From assembly GCA_963575745.1 (NCBI GenBank), contig CAUYUJ010015726.1:62001-126000 (forward strand): a stretch of DNA of 64,000 nucleotides, written 5' to 3'. Under the pieces are notes generated by a model. The model ran no database searches. It was given only the letters and a program-made list of their open reading frames with translations, and was not told where the DNA came from. This DNA comes from Prorocentrum cordatum (taxonomy: Eukaryota; Sar; Dinophyceae; Prorocentrales; Prorocentraceae). The position numbers and the translations under genes were made by a program. Positions 53,871-63,998 of the stretch are shown here, one piece after another (within the stretch, counting starts at the first letter, position 1; every line of letters begins with the position of its first letter).

Positions 53871-53989
53871 TGGCGACAGTCGGGGCGGCCGCGGCCAGCA
53901 GAGCTGAAAGCGCAGCCAACGCAATCGCGTCAGTTCCCTTGCAACCGTAGACCCCCCTTTCCACCTCTACTCACTTTTTGCCGGCCACA

Positions 53990-54620
53990 GTGCTTCGCGA
54001 ACCAGCTTGCAACCGGTCTTGCCGCGCCGCGCCAAGCTTCGCATAGACGTGCAACCCCGAAGTTTCACCTGGCAGCGCCGCCGCCGGCGAGTGCCTGCCA
54101 CCCTACAGCCCATCGCCGCACATGCTTTACCTAGGCCGCCAGTTGTTGCACCTCACGCTGCGCCCGCCACCAACTTGAAGGGAGGTCGGTCAATGGGGGG
54201 GGGCGCTTGTGGGTTCAGCGTCGGCGACAACGGCAGGCGGCCGCCGAGGACAGCGTGGACCTCTTCACCCACATTGGGCATCCCTGAAGGAGCCTCCGGC
54301 CTCCATATGCGTCACCCTTCGCTCGCCTCGGCGGGCGAGGGTTCCCAGGGTGCGACCGGGGACCTGCTCCACGGGACCCCTGCGGGCCGGGGGGGGGGGG
54401 GGCGGGAGGCCCTTGCGCAATCCAATGTGTGACAGGGCGGCCGCGGCCCACGGCCGCCTTTGCTTCGGCCACCCAACCACTCGCAGTTTCTGCGACATCT
54501 AATGTGTCGCCTCATGCACTCAGCCTGCAACCAGTTTCGCCCTGTCTCGCCAAGTTCCCCACATATGTTGCACCTCTGAAGCTTCAACTGGCGAATGCCG
54601 CCACGGGCTCGTCCGTGTCG
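53990..54620 (-). repeat. Two ~80-bp homologous segments, minus strand zinc-like
   Basis: CAGCTTGCAACCGGTCTTGC (54004 on) and CAGCCTGCAACCAGTTTCGC (54523 on) begin segments that align over about 80 bp. The minus strand of the right copy reads LQRCNICGELGETGRNWLQA then RRHIRCRRNC, a CxxC...H..C pattern that may be a zinc-binding segment. The left copy has lost the first Cys pair. G-run at 54390-54401. Confidence 0.45.
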
Positions 54621-54884
54621 CAGCTACAGTGGAGACCCATGCCAAGAACAGTGGAGACCAATGCCAAGAACCACCCTGCTTGCCTCCAGGGTGCCGTTGG
54701 TTTCTTGGGCTTCCTTGGTTTTGCGATGGAAAACGTGACGCTCCCACGCCAAAAAAGAATGAACGTCATGGGGTCTCAGGGTTGGGTTGCTTGTTGAAGC
54801 TTTCTTGCGGTCGGGGCCCCTACTGTACTCCCCACCTCGCCCCACCTGGCCCACCTTTTACCCCTCGCACGGCTGCCGCCACCA
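54621..54884. other. No gene recognised
   Basis: Unique-looking sequence with one tandem phrase (GTGGAGACC.ATGCCAAGAAC at about 54630 and 54652). No domain on either strand. Confidence 0.4.
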
Positions 54885-55318
54885 GCTCGCGAGGAGGAGG
54901 AGAAGGAGGAGGAGGAGGAGGAGGGGGAGGGGGAGGGGGAGGGGGAGGGGAGGGGGAGGGGGAGGGAGAGGTTGGATGGGGAGGTTGGGAAGGGCATCGC
55001 CCGCTCTGCGGGGCCACCGCCACAGGCAGGCGCGGCCCTTCCCTTGGCCGGTGGGCATCTCGGGTATACCCTTCGGCCGCCTCGGCGGTCGAGGGCCCCG
55101 AGGCGTTGACTGGGGGCCGTCCTTCTCCTCCTCCTTCTCCTCCTCTTCCTCCTCCTCCTCCTCCTCCTCCTCCTCCTCCTCCTCTCTCCTCCTCCTCCTC
55201 CCCTCCTCTCCTCCTCCTCCTCCCTCCTCCTCCTCCCCTCCTTCTCCTCCCTCCTCCTCCTCCTCCTCCTCCTCCTCCTCCTCCTCCTCCTCCTCCTCCT
55301 CCCCCTCCTCCCTCGTCA
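54885..55318. repeat. GGA then TCC arrays upstream of element G
   Basis: GGA/GGGGGA at 54892-54975 and TCC at about 55125-55318. The TCC array ends 10-20 bp before recognisable endonuclease sequence, so it probably replaced or truncated the 5' part of element G. Confidence 0.9.
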
Positions 55319-55331
55319 TCCTCCTGGTGAG

Positions 55332-57929
55332 TTGGCTGGCCGTGGCGGACTGGTGCGAGTTCGGTCTGGCGTTTTCGATATCACCATCATAGCGGCATAC
55401 TTTCCACCACAGAGTAATATGACAGCCGACCATTGGAGGCAATGCTGCCGCAAGCTTGCTGGTTGGTTACACAAGTCGGTGCAGGAGGCCAAGCAGAGGT
55501 CGCTCGTCATCGTCGGCACGGACTGCAACTGCGGGTTCGGGCTCCGCCGCACTGGGCACGGCATCGCGATGACGACGGTGGATCACCTGCACATCGGCCA
55601 GTACGGCAGCCACTTTGAGAATGAGGTCTCTATGGAGCTGTGGAGGCTCCTTGAGATGGAGAACATGGCGGCAGTGGACACCTTCTACCCAGTCGGCCCC
55701 ACGTACTTCGGCACCGAGTCGCAGAGCTCGCCAGATCACATCTTCGTCCCGTCTGAAGCGGTCTCGTCAACGGTACGGTGCCGCACGTTGCGCAATGCCA
55801 TGCGCGACCTTCAGGCGATTCCAGATTGCCGCCCGCGTGATCACGCACCTCTACTGTGGCAAGTTCGGTACACCTTGCAGGCGCCGCCTGGACCCAAAGG
55901 CGGACCTGTGTGGGACAAGGATCTAGTCGTTCGCCTCCTTCGACACGATGGCTTTGGAGCAGAGGTCCTTGGTGAACTTGAGCGTCGGTCAGCTTCGCCC
56001 CCGAGAGAGTGGGAGCGAGATACGACCCGCGCCGATCCCAGTCACTCGTGGGAGAAGTTAGTGGAGGACGTACGTGCTGCTGCGCTTCCCGAACTTGCTA
56101 AGACGGCGAAGCACGGCCCGCTGGCCCCGCACCTCGCGGCGCGGGCTGAGGCCCTCCAGCGGCGCCGGCTTGCCAGAAGGGGCTGCTTCACCGAGGAGCA
56201 GCGCCAGCAGCTTCGGACCATCGAGAAGGACATCAAGCAGCTTAAGAAGCGGCTGGACCTGGAGCACGTGGAGGAACTGCTGACCGAGGCGGAGACGCAC
56301 CGATACGCGGCCGACTACCACGGAGTGTGGAAGTTTATCTATGCCATCGGGGCTCGCTGCCGTGGGCCCCGACAGCGGTCGCTCAACATCCCCGACCAGT
56401 ACCGGCCTTCTCTGGAAGAGTGGACGACCACGATGTGCTCGAACGCTCGGGAGGGCGGCTTCAGTGCAAAAGTGATTGATGACCCGATGCAGCCCACTCG
56501 GGAGGCCATGGAGGAGTTAGAGGAGGAGGGGTTAGACTTCTTCCCTGGGGCTGCTCCTGCGTCGCTCGCGTATGACGACTGGTTCCGCACTCTGAGGCAG
56601 CTGCAGCGTGCCGCCCGCAGGCGTTTTTCACCTTCGCATTCGGCGCCTGCAGAACTCTGGCGCTGGCTCATGGAGCATCCCACGAAAGAGATGACGGGAT
56701 CCTGGCCAGGCTCAGAGTTGCTCTCGGAACGTCAGCTGCAACGACTTGAACGGCGACTGCACGTGCCGTGCCCACACTTCTTGGACCGACTTAGGCGCAT
56801 TTTTCAGCAGATTCGGTCCAAATCTCGGACGCCTGGGCAGTGGCACTGGAGTACGACCTTCCAGCTCTCAAAGGGGAACACCAAAAAGGGGACAAAAGCC
56901 ATGAGATTGATTCATTGCTACTGCCCGTTCGGGAAGGCCTGGTATCGTGGACTTTATCTTAGGTCAGCACATCCTCCTCTTCCTCCCCATGCACACGGGC
57001 ATGCAGCACATCGATGTAGGCAGAACGCACAGCTAGCAGCAAAAGTTCACAGTTGGAGGCTTCGGAAACTTGGGATCTCTCACCTCCTTGTTAAGAAGGA
57101 CATGTCGAACGCCTTCCCCTCCACCTCGCATTCGGAGCTTGCTCGCACAGTGATGTCCGTGGTGCCTATTCCACAAGATCGAGCGTTCTTGCTCCAGAGG
57201 CATGAGGAGGCGGTGATGGAGATCAGGGCGGGGGAGCAGGTCGGGTTCTACCAGCCGAAGCATGGGTCAGGGATGGGGGACGGCAATGCCTGCGAGCTCT
57301 TTGTGCGCAGTTTCTTGAGGCCCGTCGAGGCCTGGCGGGATGAGCTGGGCGCCGACGAGGCCACAGTCTTCTGCTGTAAGTTGAACGCCCAGGTTCCGCT
57401 CCACAGAGCCTCGTGTGTCATGACGTGCAGTCTGACTAATGAGATGCATGACGTGTCGGTTCGGGACTACGCCGACGACATTCACCAAACGATCCCCCTC
57501 GCCACTTCGAATCCGCTCGAGGCCAGGTCCAGGGCCCTGAAGTCCAATGCCATCCTTGATCGGGAGCTGTCCAACGGCGGGGGGTTCGCCCAGAACCCAG
57601 ATAAGGAGAACTGCGTGCCAGTCATGGTGGGCCCTGGTGCTCACACCGCGTCCCGAGCTCTCCTGTCTCAGACGGTTCCGCTTCCTGGGGTCACAGCGTC
57701 GGAGGGCCTGTACTTGGGAGGGATGGAGCAGTTGACGGCGGGGTGTGGAGCGGAGATGAAGAGGAGGGTGGAGGCTACGAGGGCGGCGTGGAGGAGGCTC
57801 GGCAGGTTCTGGGACATCACTCGATCGATTCGCCTCAAACGTCTGGCTTTCAAGGGAACGATCCTGGCGGCGGCCTACTCGGGCCTCGAACCGTACCTCC
57901 CCTTCCAAGCTCGACCTCAGGAAACTTGA
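55332..57929 (+). CDS. Element G ORF: endonuclease and reverse transcriptase
   Basis: 865 residues, open throughout; the first codon is TTG and the frame continues upstream into the TCC array as Pro, so the true start is lost. Endonuclease: AAYFPP, GTDCN with Asp64, SPDHIF with Asp135/His136 and RPRDHAPL with Asp170/His171, the closing SDH-type motif. The N-terminal Asn and Glu blocks are missing. Linker (about 200-500): basic and helical. RT: KKDMSNAFPS with motif A Asp590, GSGMGDGN motif B region, and YADD motif C at 713-716 with both Asp intact, then LYLGGM. At the end the frame departs from the family (PFQARPQET then stop), while the next frame carries on with LDSVVLGFARVVLR, showing a one-base change near 57910. 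RT catalytic residues are intact but the endonuclease is incomplete. Confidence 0.8.
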   Translation: MAGRGGLVRVRSGVFDITIIAAYFPPQSNMTADHWRQCCRKLAGWLHKSVQEAKQRSLVIVGTDCNCGFGLRRTGHGIAMTTVDHLHIGQYGSHFENEVSMELWRLLEMENMAAVDTFYPVGPTYFGTESQSSPDHIFVPSEAVSSTVRCRTLRNAMRDLQAIPDCRPRDHAPLLWQVRYTLQAPPGPKGGPVWDKDLVVRLLRHDGFGAEVLGELERRSASPPREWERDTTRADPSHSWEKLVEDVRAAALPELAKTAKHGPLAPHLAARAEALQRRRLARRGCFTEEQRQQLRTIEKDIKQLKKRLDLEHVEELLTEAETHRYAADYHGVWKFIYAIGARCRGPRQRSLNIPDQYRPSLEEWTTTMCSNAREGGFSAKVIDDPMQPTREAMEELEEEGLDFFPGAAPASLAYDDWFRTLRQLQRAARRRFSPSHSAPAELWRWLMEHPTKEMTGSWPGSELLSERQLQRLERRLHVPCPHFLDRLRRIFQQIRSKSRTPGQWHWSTTFQLSKGNTKKGTKAMRLIHCYCPFGKAWYRGLYLRSAHPPLPPHAHGHAAHRCRQNAQLAAKVHSWRLRKLGISHLLVKKDMSNAFPSTSHSELARTVMSVVPIPQDRAFLLQRHEEAVMEIRAGEQVGFYQPKHGSGMGDGNACELFVRSFLRPVEAWRDELGADEATVFCCKLNAQVPLHRASCVMTCSLTNEMHDVSVRDYADDIHQTIPLATSNPLEARSRALKSNAILDRELSNGGGFAQNPDKENCVPVMVGPGAHTASRALLSQTVPLPGVTASEGLYLGGMEQLTAGCGAEMKRRVEATRAAWRRLGRFWDITRSIRLKRLAFKGTILAAAYSGLEPYLPFQARPQET

Positions 57930-57930
57930 T

Positions 57931-58924
57931 TCCGTTGTGCTGGGCTTCGCTCGAGTAGTGCTCCGTGACCGTCGTCCTGAATTTGAGCAAGGCGCCCCTC
58001 CTGGTTCCAGCCCGAAGTATCGATCCCTTTCAGAGGCCCAGGTGTTGCGACAACTCAGGATCACAGACTCGAAAGCGGAGCATCTCGTGCGCCGTCTCAG
58101 GCAGTGGCAACGCTTCGCTCGTCACCCCGACGACAGTGCGCAGCCGCTCACCGTGCTTTTTGGCAGCCTTGACGGCCTCGGAGAGGAGCCGACCTTCAGA
58201 GAGGACGGCCGCGTCGCTAGCACCGCCAACCCGTGGGCGCTCCAATTGGAGCGAGATGTACAGGCGCTTCGGTACCTTCGCGGTGGTGAAGAGTTCGTGG
58301 AAAACTACACCGTCCGCGATATCTTCACGAGGTCGGTCGCCACTAATAAGTTCCTCAGCTTTGATCCCCGATTGCTCCGAGAGGTTCCAGAGCTCCGTGG
58401 ACCCCCTCGTGGCGCCCAAGGTCCCAGTGCTGGCGCCCCAGAGGATCCTGATGAGTTTGTTTGCGAACTACCTGGAGATGGGGAGGATGGGAGGTGTGGG
58501 ATGGTGTTCTACAGTAAGGGGGCCCTAGTGGCCCATCAATGCCACCATCCCAGTCATAAACATCGTGTTCCAGCGCACATGGTCGTGATCACCAATCAGT
58601 GCTTGTACTGCATGTCCACCTTCAAGAGCCAGGTCATTGCCCGACGGCATGTAGTGCAGTCGCTGAAATGTGGCAGGTGCTTATGCGACCAGAGCCCTTA
58701 TGCCCCACCAGTTCAGGAACCCGAGGACCTCTATTCCCCCATTTGCCAGGACCTCGATGCTGCGTTCGGTGCCTTTGTCGAGTGTATGCCACCAGGCTCG
58801 AGACACCTTGATCAGTTTCAGTCGCTCGCCGAACTTCAGCGACACATTCGAGACGTCCACGCCCCGCCACCGCCAGACCTAGTATCGACTGAGTGGGATG
58901 GACTTGGCAAGCCGTGCTATGAGC
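57931..58924 (+). pseudogene. Element G: RT thumb and Cys/His fingers after a frameshift
   Basis: Continues the polyprotein in the +1 frame: VVLGFARVVLRDRRPEFEQG, LRQLRITDSKAEHLVRRLRQ. A finger region then reads FVCELPGDGEDGRCGMVFYS, KGALVAHQCHH, and NQCLYCMSTFKSQVIARRHV then SLKCGRC, giving two C2H2-like units and a further CxxC (about 58455-58690). Such fingers after the RT are known in some non-LTR clades and may bind target DNA or element RNA. The coding-quality frame ends around GKPCYEPRR at 58924, overlapping the start of the next ORF. Confidence 0.6.
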
Positions 58925-59823
58925 CAAGGCGCAGAAGAGCGCGAGAGAGCGCTGAGGTCCCGCAGCGGAGACCGCGGCAGAGGCTCACGGCGGGGGCCAC
59001 GGGGACCTCCGTCCCGCGCCCCCGCAGGGGGAGGCTCACCGCCAGCGGTCCGACCTCAAGGGGTGGCGGCCGTCGCCGGTGGGGGAGGTCAGCAGGGCGG
59101 ACGGCAGCAGCAGCAACCTCCGCAGCAAGGGCAACAGGGAGTGGCCAACGCGCTGAGCCAGCTCTTCCAGAACGCCGACCAGACGTACGGGCTGCAGCGC
59201 GGCGACGTGATGGCCTGGGCGACGAGGCGTTCCCAGTCGAGCTCATCCAAGCCATCTTCCCAGTGATGGTGCGCGCGATGCTGAAGAACATACAGGGCCT
59301 CTCGGCCCTCGAAGCAGCCATCTACCACATCATCCACTTGGATCGAGATCACGACGTGTGCAAAGCCATGAGGATCACAGCCAAATTCTACGTCGACGAG
59401 GCCAATCGCATTCGCCGCGAGCACGCTCAAGAGATCCGAGACCAACAGCCAGTGGAGGACTTGGAGAAGCTGGGGGTGCCACACCCCCATCTGTGGCTGG
59501 CGCTGGCGGGCGGAGTGGTGCAGCAGGGGGAACGCGTCGGAGCCGCCAATCATCTCGCCCTGAAGCAGTACCTCGACACAATCAAAGCCGACGGAACCAT
59601 CACGAACGACAGCCTGTGCATGCAGATCCGCCACTGCAAGATATCGTACACTCACGATCGCAAGCTGATGAAAATTCACCTCGAAGCGCAGGGCTCAGGC
59701 GTGCAGACACAGTTGCTCGACTCCTTGAAGCAGCTCGGGGGGAAGCTCATGAAGGGGACGCCGCCTCGCTCGCACCACGAGCGCCTGATGCAGCTCTTCC
59801 TGGACAGCGCGGAGACGATCTAG
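58919..59823 (+). pseudogene. Element G: downstream ORF with conserved helical domain
   Basis: An ATG at 58919 lies inside the end of the RT frame but in a different phase. It starts MSQGAEERERALRSRSGDRG, an Arg/Ser head, then a Gln-rich linker (QQGGRQQQQPPQQGQQG), then ALSQLFQNADQTYGLQRGD. A one-base change near 59230 moves the rest to the next frame: FPVELIQAIFPVMVRAMLKN, ALEAAIYHIIHLDRDHDVCK, VEDLEKLGVPHPHLWLALAG and IRHCKISYTHDRKLMKIHLE, ending at the stop at 59821-59823. About 300 residues. The globular part is well formed and lacks stops. I know of no function; an RNP protein like ORF1, but placed 3' of the RT, is the simplest guess. Confidence 0.6.
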
Positions 59824-60320
59824 ATGCTACATCGTCGCCTTCCACGGCCACCGCTGTGGGTCACATTTATGCGGGCGCGAATGTGCAACTTTCCGCTTCG
59901 CAGAAGGCTACTGGTGGCCGCGCGGCGTCATTGGCAACACCACAGAGTGGCAGTCTTGCTTCGCAGATGGCTACTGGTGGAGGAACGGCGACTTTGGCAG
60001 CACCACAGAGTGGCAGTACCGCTTCGCAGACAGCTACTGGTGGAGGAGCGGCGACTTTGACTGCGCCTCCCTGTGGCAGTACCGCTTCGCAGATAGCCAC
60101 ACCTCCTACACCTTCGCGACAGCCTGCGGCCTCTCAGATAACACCCACCTCAGCAGCGAGTTCGTTAGGCTTGGGAGGACGTGAGAGGGAGTCGGTGATA
60201 CAGTCGAATTCTCATGTAGTTCCGCCGCAGGCGGCGGGAACCCTTCCTCCCCCCCCTCGTCCTCTCCTCGCTCGAGCCTCGGGTCTGGCCCTCCTCGCCT
60301 CACCTCTTCCCCCAGCTTGA
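59824..60320 (+). repeat. Element G tail with 63-bp minisatellite (59895-60146)
   Basis: GCTTCGCAGA(A/T/C)(G/A)GCTACTGG starts at 59895, 59958, 60021 and 60084, exactly 63 bp apart; the unit keeps a frame (ATGGG.A.L.AP.SGS.ASQ, 21 residues). That frame (phase of 59358) stays open to a stop at 60318-60320. It may be the repetitive C-terminus of the downstream protein reached by a further frameshift, or simply a 3' UTR repeat. Confidence 0.7.
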
Positions 60321-60750
60321 ATGCCAGCATCTTGAGGTTGATCGGGGCTGCTCCCAGGAAAAATCAGTAGCCTGGCTCTGTTCAGGTGGTGAATTGCTCT
60401 TTCGCGCCCGCTTAAAGGTGGGCGCCTGTTTTTGCGTTCTTCCTTGGCTTTTCTGGTCCTGGGGCCCCCTGGTCTGCGGTGTTTTAACTGGACCCTGGGT
60501 GCTGGCTGCCCTCGTTTTAGACATAATTAAGGTTTCCCGCCTGCCTCGGTTTTTTCGAAGGTAGCCCTCGAAGTTTTGTGGAGCTCAGCCCGCTTCTGGC
60601 CACAGGGATATGTCCGTTCTGTGAGTCGAGGAGCGCGTGAGCCCCCCCACGTGCTAAGTCACCGCATTCTATGCGCACTCGAGGAACTAGAGCTAACTTT
60701 TTGATTTCAGTTTCGGCCGAACTCAGACTCGTGTTCCTGATGAGCCCGCC
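60321..60750. other. No gene recognised
   Basis: Unique sequence beyond element G, with no domain on either strand. It may include the 3' end of the element; no poly-A or target duplication was spotted. Confidence 0.4.
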
Positions 60751-60984
60751 GCCGCCCTCCTCCCTCCTCCCTCCTCCTCCTCCTCCTCCTCCTCTTCCTC
60801 TTCCTCCCCTCCTCCCCTCCTCCTCCTCCTCTCCTCCTCCTCCTTCTCCCCCTCCTTCTCCACCTCCTCTCCTCCTCCTCCTCCTCCTCCTCCTCCTCCT
60901 CCTCCTCCTCCTCCTCCCTCCTCCTCCTCTCTCCTCCTCCTCCCTCCTCCTCTCCCCCTCCTTCCTCCTCCTCCTCCTCCTCCT

Positions 60985-61016
<32 letters not shown>

Positions 61017-61315
61017 TCCCTCCCTCCCTCCCTCCCTCCTCCCCCTCCCTCCCTCCTCCCTCCCTCCCTCCTCCCCCCCTCCCTCCCTCCTCCCTCCTCC
61101 TTCTCCTCCTCCTCCTCCTCCTCCTCCTCCTCCTCCTCCTCCTCCTCCTCCTCCTCCTCCTCCTCCTCCTCCTCCTCCTCTCCACCTCCTCCTCCCCTCC
61201 TCCTCCTCCTCCTCCTCCTCCTCCCTCCTCCTCCTGCCCCCCTCCCCCTCCTTCTCTTCCTCCTCCTCCTCTTCCTCCTCCGCCTCCTCCTCCTCCGCCT
61301 CCTCTTCCTCCGCTG
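60751..61315. repeat. 0.56-kb TCC/CCT array
   Basis: TCC with CCCT, TTCC and CTCC variants, purest at 61095-61180. Homopyrimidine plus strand over more than half a kilobase; reads as Pro, Leu or Ser plus and Arg, Glu or Gly minus. Confidence 0.95.
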
Positions 61316-61655
61316 GGATGCACAATGGTTCAGGGAAGAGGCCTCTGCGCCGTCCTATTTATGGCGAGCGTGGCCCAGCCTGGCCACGCGCCTCGCCCAG
61401 GCCACAGCTGCCCCCACTCCTCCGCCCTCTTGTTTTCCCTTTTCCGTGCTTTGCCCTCTTCCTCCAGTCCCCCCCCCAGGGCGCGGAGGCTCCTCGCCGC
61501 GGAGGGGGCTTGTTTACCCCGCATTTGGGGAGGGTCTGACAGTCTGCGACCACACTTTAACTTTACTCAGGAGGGGGGAAATCACACAGGCACAACTAAT
61601 CGTCGATTCCCAAGAAAATCCGCCGATCCGGCGTGTGAGTTCAAGGGGGAGGGGG
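61316..61655. other. No gene recognised
   Basis: Short overlapping frames on both strands (about 60-75 codons), none with a motif. Ordinary GC-rich sequence. Confidence 0.4.
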
Positions 61656-62125
61656 TGACCAGGGTGGCTCTGCCAGGGCAGGGGGAGGGGAGGGGAGGGG
61701 GGTCCAGCGGCGTGGGTTCCGGTGGCGTGGGAGGGGGGGGCGGGGCGTCGGGTCCCCCGTCCCGCCTGTGGACAGGGGGAATTTTGGGAAGAGGGGGGGC
61801 TTGGTTCTAGAACCACCCTGGCCACCAGCTGGTGGCCGGGGTGGCTCTGCCGGGGTAGGGGGAGGGGGGGGGGTGGCGGGGGCGTGGGGGGCGGGGGGGG
61901 GGGGGGGTCGGGTCCCCCGTCCCGCCTGTGGACAGGGGGAATTGGGGGAAGAGGCGGGGGGTGGTTCTAGAACCACCCCGGCCACCAGCTGGTGGCCGGG
62001 GTGGCGTTGCCTGGGTAGGGGGAGGGGGGGGGGGGGTCCGGTGGCGTGGGTTCCGGTGGCGTGGGAGGGGGGGCGGGTCCGGTCCCCCGTCCCGCCTGTG
62101 GACAGGGGGGATCCATGGCGTGTGA
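61656..62125. repeat. 160-180-bp tandem units with a 32-bp palindrome
   Basis: GTCCCCCGTCCCGCCTGTGG starts at 61752, 61912 and 62092 (160 and 180 bp), each after a G-run stretch. Between units lie GGTTCTAGAACC, a 12-bp palindrome, and CCACCCCGGCCACCAG joined to its exact reverse complement (61973-62004). The earlier copy at about 61813-61844 has one mismatch. Confidence 0.85.
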
Positions 62126-62400
62126 GTTCCATGCCGTGGCGTGTGGGTTCCATGGCGTGTGAGTTTGCAGGGGCCTCAGCTGCAGCCTCGAGGCTGAGCT
62201 TCAGCCTCTGGGGGTGTTGCTGGGGTGGCTCTGCCGGGGAAGGAGGGGAGGGGGGGGCGTGCGCGCGTGCGCGGGGTAATGTTTGTCCGTGTGCGCGAGA
62301 AGGGAATCGGGGAAAGAAGGCGAGAGAAGTGGAACGGGACAAGAGCGGAAAACGGGGAACAAATGGGGGGAAGACAAAGGTGGCGGTGAACTGCGTGTCT
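62126..62400. other. No gene recognised; short GTGTGAGTTCCATGG-like repeats
   Basis: GGCGTGTGAGTTCCATGCCG and GGCGTGTGGGTTCCATGGCG (62116-62165) form a brief repeat. The rest is unique and without a domain. Confidence 0.4.
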
Positions 62401-62565
62401 GCTGTCTGGTGTGTGTGTGTGTGCGTGTGTGTGTGAGTGTGTGTGTGAATGTGAGTGTGTGTGTATGTGCGTGTGCGTGTGCGTGTGCGTGTGCGTGTGC
62501 GTGTGTGAGAGTGTGTGCGCCTGTGTGTGTGTGTGTGTGAGAGTGAGTGTGTGTGTGTGTGTGAG

Positions 62566-62598
<33 letters not shown>

Positions 62599-62825
62599 GC
62601 GTGCGTGCGTGCGTGCGCGCGTGCGTGCTTGCGTGCGTGCGTGCGTGCGTGTGTGTGTGTGTGTGTGTTTGTGCGGTGTGCGTGGTGTGTCTGTGTGTGT
62701 ATTGCCGGCGTGTGCGTGTGTATGTGCCTGCGAAGGTGGCGCGCGTGTGTGAGTGTGGTGTGTGTGTGTGCGTGTGGGTGTGTGTGTGTGTGCGTGTGTG
62801 TGTGTCTATGGGTGTGTAGTTTTTT
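62401..62825. repeat. GT/GC dinucleotide array
   Basis: GTGTGT with GCGTGC and GAGTGT variants over 420 bp; alternating purine-pyrimidine, so Z-DNA-prone. Cys/Val frames through it are artefacts. Confidence 0.95.
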
Positions 62826-63257
62826 TGTTAACGTGCAGGTGTGCACAGCCAAGCTGTACACACGACAGCCACCAGGGCCGCCACAACCGAGCCCCTCGGC
62901 CCGATCAACCATGCAAGGCTACGGCAGGACCCCACAGTCCACGCCACAGCAAAGGCACGGCGGAGCTCCACCCTTCGGGCGAGCGACGCGCGAAGCGCAA
63001 AGCACGGTCCAGGTTAGACCACGCGAAGCGTGTGCTATGTCACGGGAGCAACAAAGCATGACATCAGGCTCGCATTGACGCGAAGCGTGCACAAACACAA
63101 TCAACAGTAAAGAACGCGGACGTGAAAGCACAGACATCACACACCGAGTGGGGTGCCACGCAAAGCGTGCGATGATAAAAGAAAGACTCAGAGGCTCACA
63201 TGTGGATGTACCAGAGGCCGAAACTCCGCAGCAGCAACCACACGTGGCCCCATCGAA
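62826..63257. other. Spacer with recurring CGCGAAGCGTG words
   Basis: CGCGAAGCGTGTGC (about 63021), CGCGAAGCGTGCAC (about 63079), CGCAAAGCGTGCGA (about 63160) and CGCGCGAAGCGCAAAGC (about 62986) repeat irregularly. No gene seen. Confidence 0.45.
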
Positions 63258-63998
63258 TCAAGCTCCCGTGAGAGGCCTCCGAGTCTTGGGATCTTTGCCC
63301 AACAGAATCAGGTCTCTCCGCTGCTGTCGAACTCGTCCAGCATTGTCTCCTTTGCGAGGGTGTCCCGTGCAATCCTTCCCAAGCTCACGGACGAGCCCCT
63401 CACGTTCACGAACGAAATAACAGCATTTCATACACACGCGGAAGCCGTTGGTGATGCGGATGTCGTGGCCCCTCGCCATGTCCGTTGGGGCCTCCGACTC
63501 CGCGCCTGCACCACTCGACGCCGCTGCTGACGCCCGCTGATCATCACTATCGCGCCGAGCAGCACCGTCGTCTCCAGCGCTAGCAGCTGGAGCATCCGTA
63601 CTGCCGCCGAACTGCGAAGCAGCTGAAGCAGCCGCAGCAACGGCAGCGGCCGCCGCAAGCCCCGCCGCTGCTGCAGGTCGTTTCACTCCTGACGTGTCGG
63701 CCGAGCGCGGGGCACTCGTCACAGGCCGTGGAATGCAGGGCAGGCTGAACAGCTTACGCTTGGAATTCTCGGTGGCGGCGTACCGTCCACACTTTGAGCA
63801 CCGCCAGCAGCTCGCCTCGACCACGAAGTCGTGCTCCGTGAGGCTGAGACGAACCTTCGGCGGAAGCTTGATCACCACATTAGTGTCAATGTCGTCACGG
63901 GCGGCTGACGCAGGGGCACCAGCACAGGACACCCAGGCCACAACGCCGTCCACCAGCAAGTGCGACCGCCTGATCTTGGTCCTATCATCTTCGCCCAA
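63258..63998 (-). pseudogene. Retroelement C-terminal fragment, runs off the window
   Basis: On the minus strand the frame is open from the window edge. HLLVDGVVAWVSCAGAP is followed by a first zinc-type motif CWRCSKCGRYA...LPC, an Ala/Ser-rich linker of about 90 residues (AAAGLAAAAAVAAAASAA), a second motif VCMKCCYF...KDC, and LILLGKDPKTRRPLTG before a stop. Two CxxC...C motifs joined by a low-complexity linker match the tail that follows RNase H in elements A and B. RNase H itself should lie beyond position 64000. This stretch has no frameshift, so the copy could be fairly young. Confidence 0.6.

Larger units (their letters stand above)
55320..60320 (+). mobile_element. Element G: best preserved LINE-like retrotransposon
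   Basis: Plus strand, in order: endonuclease without its N-terminal quarter, 300-residue linker, RT, thumb, cysteine/histidine fingers, then an overlapping second ORF and a repetitive tail with a 63-bp minisatellite. Single-base frame changes near 57910 and 59230 are the main lesions. RNase H is not evident, unlike elements A to D, so it may belong to another clade. The 5' end is cut by a TCC array; the 3' end is undefined, somewhere between 60150 and 60730. Confidence 0.75.

Noticed and set aside
62411-63078. Cys/Val-rich frames suggesting a cysteine-rich secreted protein
   Set aside because: They are the GT dinucleotide array translated; the alternation of Cys and Val is forced by the repeat.
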